Source: JAVBPR01 sp031549485
GTDB lineage: Bacteria; Bacillota; Clostridia; Oscillospirales; Feifaniaceae
Reading direction: 5' to 3'
Length of the DNA: 64,000 nucleotides
Assembly (NCBI GenBank): GCA_031549485.1
Contig: JAVBPR010000010.1
Coordinates: forward strand, 1-64,000
In this document: piece by piece, positions 60,042 to 64,000 of the stretch
Numbering within the stretch: the stretch's first letter is position 1
Layout of the letters: the number at the start of each line of letters is the position of its first letter
Notes under the pieces: model-generated
What the model was told of the DNA's origin: nothing
The model's input: only the letters and a program-made list of their open reading frames with translations
The model's database searches: none
Program-made: the position numbers and the translations under genes

Positions 60042-62156
60042 ATGCCTGTTAAAAACAAAGACATTTTACCCGAAATACTCGCCCCGGCCGGTTCTTTCGA
60101 GTCGCTTCGTGCAGCGATAGCCGGAGGGGCGAACGCCGTTTATCTGGCGGGCAAAAATTTCGGAGCAAGAGCTTTTGCGAAAAATTTTGATAACGACGAA
60201 TTACGCCAGGCGATCTCTTACGCAAGATCGTTTGGCGTTAAAGTCTATGCGGCGGTAAATACGCTGATAGGAGATAGGGAATTTGAAGAAGCGATAGAGT
60301 TTTGCAAATTTCTTTGCGAGTGCCGCGTTTCGGCGGTAATTGTTCAGGATTTGGGGCTTGCTTCGGTTCTTCGAAAAATCGCGCCGAAACTCGCGTTGCA
60401 CGGCAGCACCCAAATGGCAATACATAATCTCGACGGAGTTCGGAAAGCCGAAGAGCTCGGGATAAAAAGGGTTGTTCTCGCTCGCGAGCTTTCGATGAAA
60501 GAGATAAAAAACATCGCGGATAATACCGAGCTTGAACTCGAGGTTTTTGTTCACGGTTCGCTTTGCGTTTCGCAAAGCGGCCAGTGCCTTATGAGCGCGG
60601 CGATAGGCAGAAGAAGCGCAAACAGAGGAAAGTGCGCCGGTCCGTGCCGCCTGCCTTACGCTTTTGAGGGCGAGCGGCCTCATTATATTTTGTCGATGAA
60701 AGACCTTTGCCTCGCGGACAAGCTCGAACAACTCCGCAAAATCGGGGTGAATTCTTTTAAAATCGAGGGCAGGATGAAACGGCCCGAGTTTGTATTTGCG
60801 GTTACAAAACTTTATAAAACCGCTATAATGACCGGCAGAACGCCGAAACAGAGCGAAATAGACAGGCTTGCGAGAATTTTTTCGCGAAGCGGGTTTACAG
60901 ACGGGTATTTTGAGCGGCAGCTCGGCAGGGATATGTTCGGAATGCGCGTTGCCGAGGATGCGGAAGATTATAAAAATATCTTAAAAGACGAAAACAGAAA
61001 ACAGAGCGAGGTTCAAACGGCGCTTGCTCAAAGCCCCGTAAATTTCACCTTTACGGTGAAAAAAGGGGAAAGAGTAAAACTTTCGGCGGTTTCGGGCGAG
61101 TTTAGCGTTTGCCTGACATCGGAGCCGGCCGAGCCTGCAGTAAACAAAGAAATTACCCGTGAAGAAGCGCGCGCACAGCTTGCAAAAACAGGAGGAACTC
61201 GCTTTATCGCGGGCGAAATTACTTGCGAAATTGACGAGGGCCTTTCGCTTCCGAAAAGCGTTATAAATATGCTTCGAAGAGACGCTCTCGAAGCTCTTGC
61301 CGCCGAAATTGACGAGGGCGGACATATAGAATGTGCCGATTCTTTGCCGCCGCCTGAAGATTTGGGCATAGTGCCGGAAAAAACAAGGCTTTATGCTTCG
61401 TTTAACCGGATAGGACAAATACCGCAGAATATCGGAAAAACCGATATAGTTTTTCTTCCCGCGGGCGAAATTGCGGCAAGGAAAGACGTAACAACCAAAC
61501 TTTTAGAAAAAACATCGCTCGGAATCGCTTTTCCGAAAGTAATTCACGGCGGTGAGAAAAAAGAATACGAAGAACTTGTAAAAGAAGCAGCACTTTCCGG
61601 CGCGAAGTACGCCATGATAGAAAATATCGGGCAATTTGCCATCGCAAAAAAATTCGGGCTTGAAATCATCTGCGGGATAGCGGCAAATGTTTTTAATAGT
61701 TATGCCGAATCTGAATATAAAAATTTCGGAGCGTCTGAAATCTGCCTTTCGCCGGAGCTTTCCTCGCCGCAAATCAGGGATATGAAAAAGAACCTGCCGT
61801 TGGGGATTTTTGCATACGGAAAACTGCCGCTTATGGTCACCGAAAACTGCATTGTAGGCAGCGCCTCAGACTGCGGCGGAAGATGCAAAGCTCCCGCTGC
61901 AATCACCGACAAAACAGGACAAAAATTTGAAATAATACAGGAACTTGGCTGTCGCAATATTATTTTAAATGGAAAAACGCTCTATCTCGCCGATAAGGCG
62001 GAGGAGATTTCAAAACTCGGGCTCGGATTTTTGCTTTTATCATTTACCACCGAGGATGAAAGCGACGCGGAAAAAGTTATCGAAGCATATTCGGGCGGCG
62101 CGGACGCAAAGCCCGAGGAATTTACAAGAGGGCTTTTTGCAAGAGGCGTTTTATGA
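60042..62156 (+). CDS. U32-family peptidase-like protein (RlhA/TrhP-type)
   Basis: 704 residues. The U32 signature and conserved cysteines are in FVHGSLCVSQSGQCLMSA and NRGKCAGPCRLPY. A long C-terminal extension (about 330-700) matches the DUF3656-containing branch. Relatives RlhA and TrhP hydroxylate rRNA or tRNA rather than cleave protein, and the Cys cluster suggests an Fe-S centre; which one applies here is not determinable. It overlaps dut by 4 bp (ATGA). Confidence 0.9.
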   Translation: MPVKNKDILPEILAPAGSFESLRAAIAGGANAVYLAGKNFGARAFAKNFDNDELRQAISYARSFGVKVYAAVNTLIGDREFEEAIEFCKFLCECRVSAVIVQDLGLASVLRKIAPKLALHGSTQMAIHNLDGVRKAEELGIKRVVLARELSMKEIKNIADNTELELEVFVHGSLCVSQSGQCLMSAAIGRRSANRGKCAGPCRLPYAFEGERPHYILSMKDLCLADKLEQLRKIGVNSFKIEGRMKRPEFVFAVTKLYKTAIMTGRTPKQSEIDRLARIFSRSGFTDGYFERQLGRDMFGMRVAEDAEDYKNILKDENRKQSEVQTALAQSPVNFTFTVKKGERVKLSAVSGEFSVCLTSEPAEPAVNKEITREEARAQLAKTGGTRFIAGEITCEIDEGLSLPKSVINMLRRDALEALAAEIDEGGHIECADSLPPPEDLGIVPEKTRLYASFNRIGQIPQNIGKTDIVFLPAGEIAARKDVTTKLLEKTSLGIAFPKVIHGGEKKEYEELVKEAALSGAKYAMIENIGQFAIAKKFGLEIICGIAANVFNSYAESEYKNFGASEICLSPELSSPQIRDMKKNLPLGIFAYGKLPLMVTENCIVGSASDCGGRCKAPAAITDKTGQKFEIIQELGCRNIILNGKTLYLADKAEEISKLGLGFLLLSFTTEDESDAEKVIEAYSGGADAKPEEFTRGLFARGVL

Positions 62157-62599
62157 TTTATAAAATAAAAATAAAAAAAGTTTCGGAATATGCGGCACAG
62201 CCGCCTCTTTACGCGACGCCCGGCTCTGCGGCGGCGGACCTTTGCGCCGCGCTTCCTGCGCCGCTTGTTATAAAACCTATGGAGAGGGTGCTTATTCCCA
62301 CGGGATATGCCTTTGACCTGCCCGACGGCGACGTTGCGGGATTTATCTTTGCGCGAAGCGGGCTTTCGCATAAAAAAGGACTCGCGCTTGCCAACGGAAC
62401 AGGTGTAATAGACAGCGATTATAAAGGGGAAATAAAGGTTTCGACGATAAATCTTTCGAAAGAAGAAATCACGGTCATGCCCGGCGAGCGAATAGCGCAA
62501 TTTTGCCTGATGCCGATTTGCAAATGCGAGTTTGAGCTTTGCGAATCCCTATCCGAGAGCGAGAGGGGAGCCGGAGGATTCGGTTCTACGGGGGAATAA
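62153..62599 (+). CDS. dut: dUTP diphosphatase
   Basis: 148-residue trimeric dUTPase. All five motifs are visible: GSAAADLCAA, ARSGLSHK, NGTGVIDSDYKGEIKV, GERIAQFCLMPI and the C-terminal GGFGSTG. It keeps uracil out of DNA and supplies dUMP. Starts within the U32 stop. Confidence 0.96.
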   Translation: MIYKIKIKKVSEYAAQPPLYATPGSAAADLCAALPAPLVIKPMERVLIPTGYAFDLPDGDVAGFIFARSGLSHKKGLALANGTGVIDSDYKGEIKVSTINLSKEEITVMPGERIAQFCLMPICKCEFELCESLSESERGAGGFGSTGE

Positions 62600-62601
62600 A
62601 A

Positions 62602-63174
62602 ATGATTTATCTTGCGTCAAAATCTCCGCGCCGGAAAAAGATGCTCTCCGGCCTCGGGCTTTCATTTTCTGCGGTAGACTCGGATGTTTCGGAATTTATC
62701 GCGGAGGATATGCCGCCCGACGAAGTGGTGAAAACCCTCGCGCTACGCAAGGCAGAAGCTGTGAAAGAGCGGCTTTCGGGGAAAAACGATATTATAATCG
62801 GGGCGGACACCGTCGTCGTATTCGAAAATCTGATTCTCGGCAAACCGGTGGATAATAGTGATGCTTTTCGAATGCTCACAATGCTTTCGGGAGCCTGGCA
62901 CGATGTTTATACCGGTGTTGCGGTTTTATCAAAGGATAAAACGGCAGTAAATGCTGAGCGGACAAGGGTGAAATTTTCCTCGCTTTCAGCGGAGGAAATT
63001 GAAAAATATATGGACAGCGGAGAGCCTTTTGATAAGGCGGGCGGCTATGGAATTCAGGAAAAAGGCGCGACTATTGTCGAGCGCTTAGAAGGCGATTATT
63101 TTAATGTCGTCGGCCTGCCGCTTAACCTGCTTCGGAAAATGCTGCTTGATTTCGGGATTGATTTACTTGCATAG
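62602..63174 (+). CDS. maf: Maf-like nucleoside triphosphate pyrophosphatase
   Basis: 190 residues. LASKSPRRKKML (phosphate-binding SxSPRR), GADTVVVFEN and the segment FDKAGGYGIQEKGA are diagnostic. It hydrolyses non-canonical nucleotides such as dTTP/UTP analogues and is linked to septum control. Start ATG 62602 with GGGGGAATAAAA, 2 bp after dut. Precedes mreC, as in many Firmicutes. Confidence 0.95.
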   Translation: MIYLASKSPRRKKMLSGLGLSFSAVDSDVSEFIAEDMPPDEVVKTLALRKAEAVKERLSGKNDIIIGADTVVVFENLILGKPVDNSDAFRMLTMLSGAWHDVYTGVAVLSKDKTAVNAERTRVKFSSLSAEEIEKYMDSGEPFDKAGGYGIQEKGATIVERLEGDYFNVVGLPLNLLRKMLLDFGIDLLA

Positions 63175-63185
63175 GAGGAAACAAG

Positions 63186-64000
63186 ATGAGAAAAGAAATT
63201 AAAAAGAATGTTTTTATTTTTGTCGCCGTATTTCTTGTTGTCTTCCTTGTCTTTCTCGTTATTTCGGGCAGAGGAAGCAAAAACGATTTTCTGAGAAATA
63301 TAACCGGCGCAATATTTACCCCGTTTCAAAAAGCGGGAACATCGGTAAAAAACTTTTTTTCGGACAAACTTGCTTATTTTACCGATTTTGACGAGCAAAA
63401 AACCGAGATTGAAGAGCTGAAAAAACAGCTTCGCGAGAGCGAAAGCGATGTCCGCCGCTTGCAAAGGTTCGAAGAAGAAAACGAGATGTATAAGGATTAT
63501 CTGGGTATAAAAGAGGAAAACCCGGATCTCCAGTTTGTCGCGGCGGAAACTATCGCGCGGGATTCCGACAACCGTTTTCAGGTTTTTACGATTGATAAAG
63601 GTACCACAAGCGGAATAAAACTTCACGACGCGGTCATCACCGCGGACGGCTTTGTCGGATATATCATCGAGGTCGGCTCGACCTTTTCAAAGGTTCAGTC
63701 GATAATCAGTTCGGAATCGGTGGTCGGCGCGATAGCCTCAAGAACAAGAGATACCGCGCTTCTCGAGGGCAACGCGGTTCTATCGCAAAAAGGGCTTTGC
63801 CTTCTTACCATGCTCCCCAGCGAAAAAAGCGTTGAAAAAGGCGACTTTGTTGAAACTTCCGGCCTTGGCGGGCTCTTTCCGAAAGGGCTACTTATAGGCA
63901 AAGTTCTCGAAGTTTACCCCGAAGAGCACGGCATTTCTTACAAAGCGGACATAGAGCCGATTGTTGATTTTAAAAGGGTTAGAGAAGTGCTTGTTATCGT
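63186..64000 (+). CDS. mreC: Rod-shape-determining protein MreC (partial, runs off the window)
   Basis: First 271 codons. One N-terminal membrane helix (about 8-27), a coiled coil (about 70-105), and the beta-barrel core beginning RDSDNRFQVFTIDKGTTSGI and VGYIIEVGSTFSKVQSI. MreC organises the elongasome for cell-wall synthesis outside the membrane. Ribosome site GGAGGAAACAAG. mreD should follow beyond 64000. Confidence 0.95.
   Translation, partial: MRKEIKKNVFIFVAVFLVVFLVFLVISGRGSKNDFLRNITGAIFTPFQKAGTSVKNFFSDKLAYFTDFDEQKTEIEELKKQLRESESDVRRLQRFEEENEMYKDYLGIKEENPDLQFVAAETIARDSDNRFQVFTIDKGTTSGIKLHDAVITADGFVGYIIEVGSTFSKVQSIISSESVVGAIASRTRDTALLEGNAVLSQKGLCLLTMLPSEKSVEKGDFVETSGLGGLFPKGLLIGKVLEVYPEEHGISYKADIEPIVDFKRVREVLVI

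Overview
The window looks like a chromosomal segment of an anaerobic, probably spore-forming Gram-positive bacterium of the class Clostridia. The reasons are the sporulation genes spoIID and spoIIQ, the latter behind a near-perfect sigma-F promoter, the oxygen-sensitive class III ribonucleotide reductase with its activase, SLH-type surface anchoring, strong Shine-Dalgarno sites, and Firmicutes-type gene orders (rny-ymdB-pgeF; Asp23-fakA-recG; maf-mreC). I see no complete tRNA, rRNA, CRISPR array, prophage or canonical insertion sequence. I do not name a genus from sequence alone.

Layout. 0.2-4.8 kb: a complete branched-chain amino acid ABC transporter operon, livKHMGF. 4.8-8.8 kb: a 370-bp regulatory region with two copies of a direct-repeat operator/promoter module, then a 1179-residue SLH surface protein. 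8.9-16.6 kb: a signalling block with a FIST protein plus hybrid histidine kinase facing two tandem membrane GGDEF/EAL paralogues, one with a damaged EAL site. 16.7-26.5 kb: a lone EutH-like transporter, a cell-wall amidase, citrate synthase, an M20 peptidase with two membrane proteins, a rhamnulokinase-like protein lacking its catalytic Asp, and a ROK sugar kinase. 26.5-29.8 kb: nrdD-nrdG-thioredoxin behind a promoter with two NrdR boxes.

29.8-32 kb is accessory: a VTT membrane protein, a broken acetyltransferase, a flavin-binding-like protein, and a small GIY-YIG nuclease gene enclosed by perfect 30-bp inverted repeats, with a gene-less copy of the same repeat pair nearby. 32-37 kb: isocitrate dehydrogenase, aconitase and malic enzyme; with two citrate synthases (19.8 and 40.9 kb) they give an oxidative partial TCA branch to 2-oxoglutarate. 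36.9-39.9 kb: a glycosyltransferase-GtrA fusion, a putative acyltransferase and two foreign-looking genes. 40-46 kb: a DHH phosphoesterase, the second citrate synthase, spoIID, spoIIQ, a GDPD, and a chorismate-synthase-like protein that has lost its known active-site residues. 46-64 kb: housekeeping genes for RNA decay, repair, lipid metabolism and division (rny, ymdB, pgeF, an SbcCD-like pair, Asp23, a nonsense-interrupted fakA, recG, a TrxB-like reductase, degV/fakB, zapA, U32 peptidase, dut, maf and a partial mreC).

The observations most worth following are the inverted-repeat GIY-YIG unit, the two apparent pseudoenzymes (AroC-like and RhaB-like), the nonsense codon in fakA, and the duplicated 11-bp-phased operator upstream of the SLH gene.
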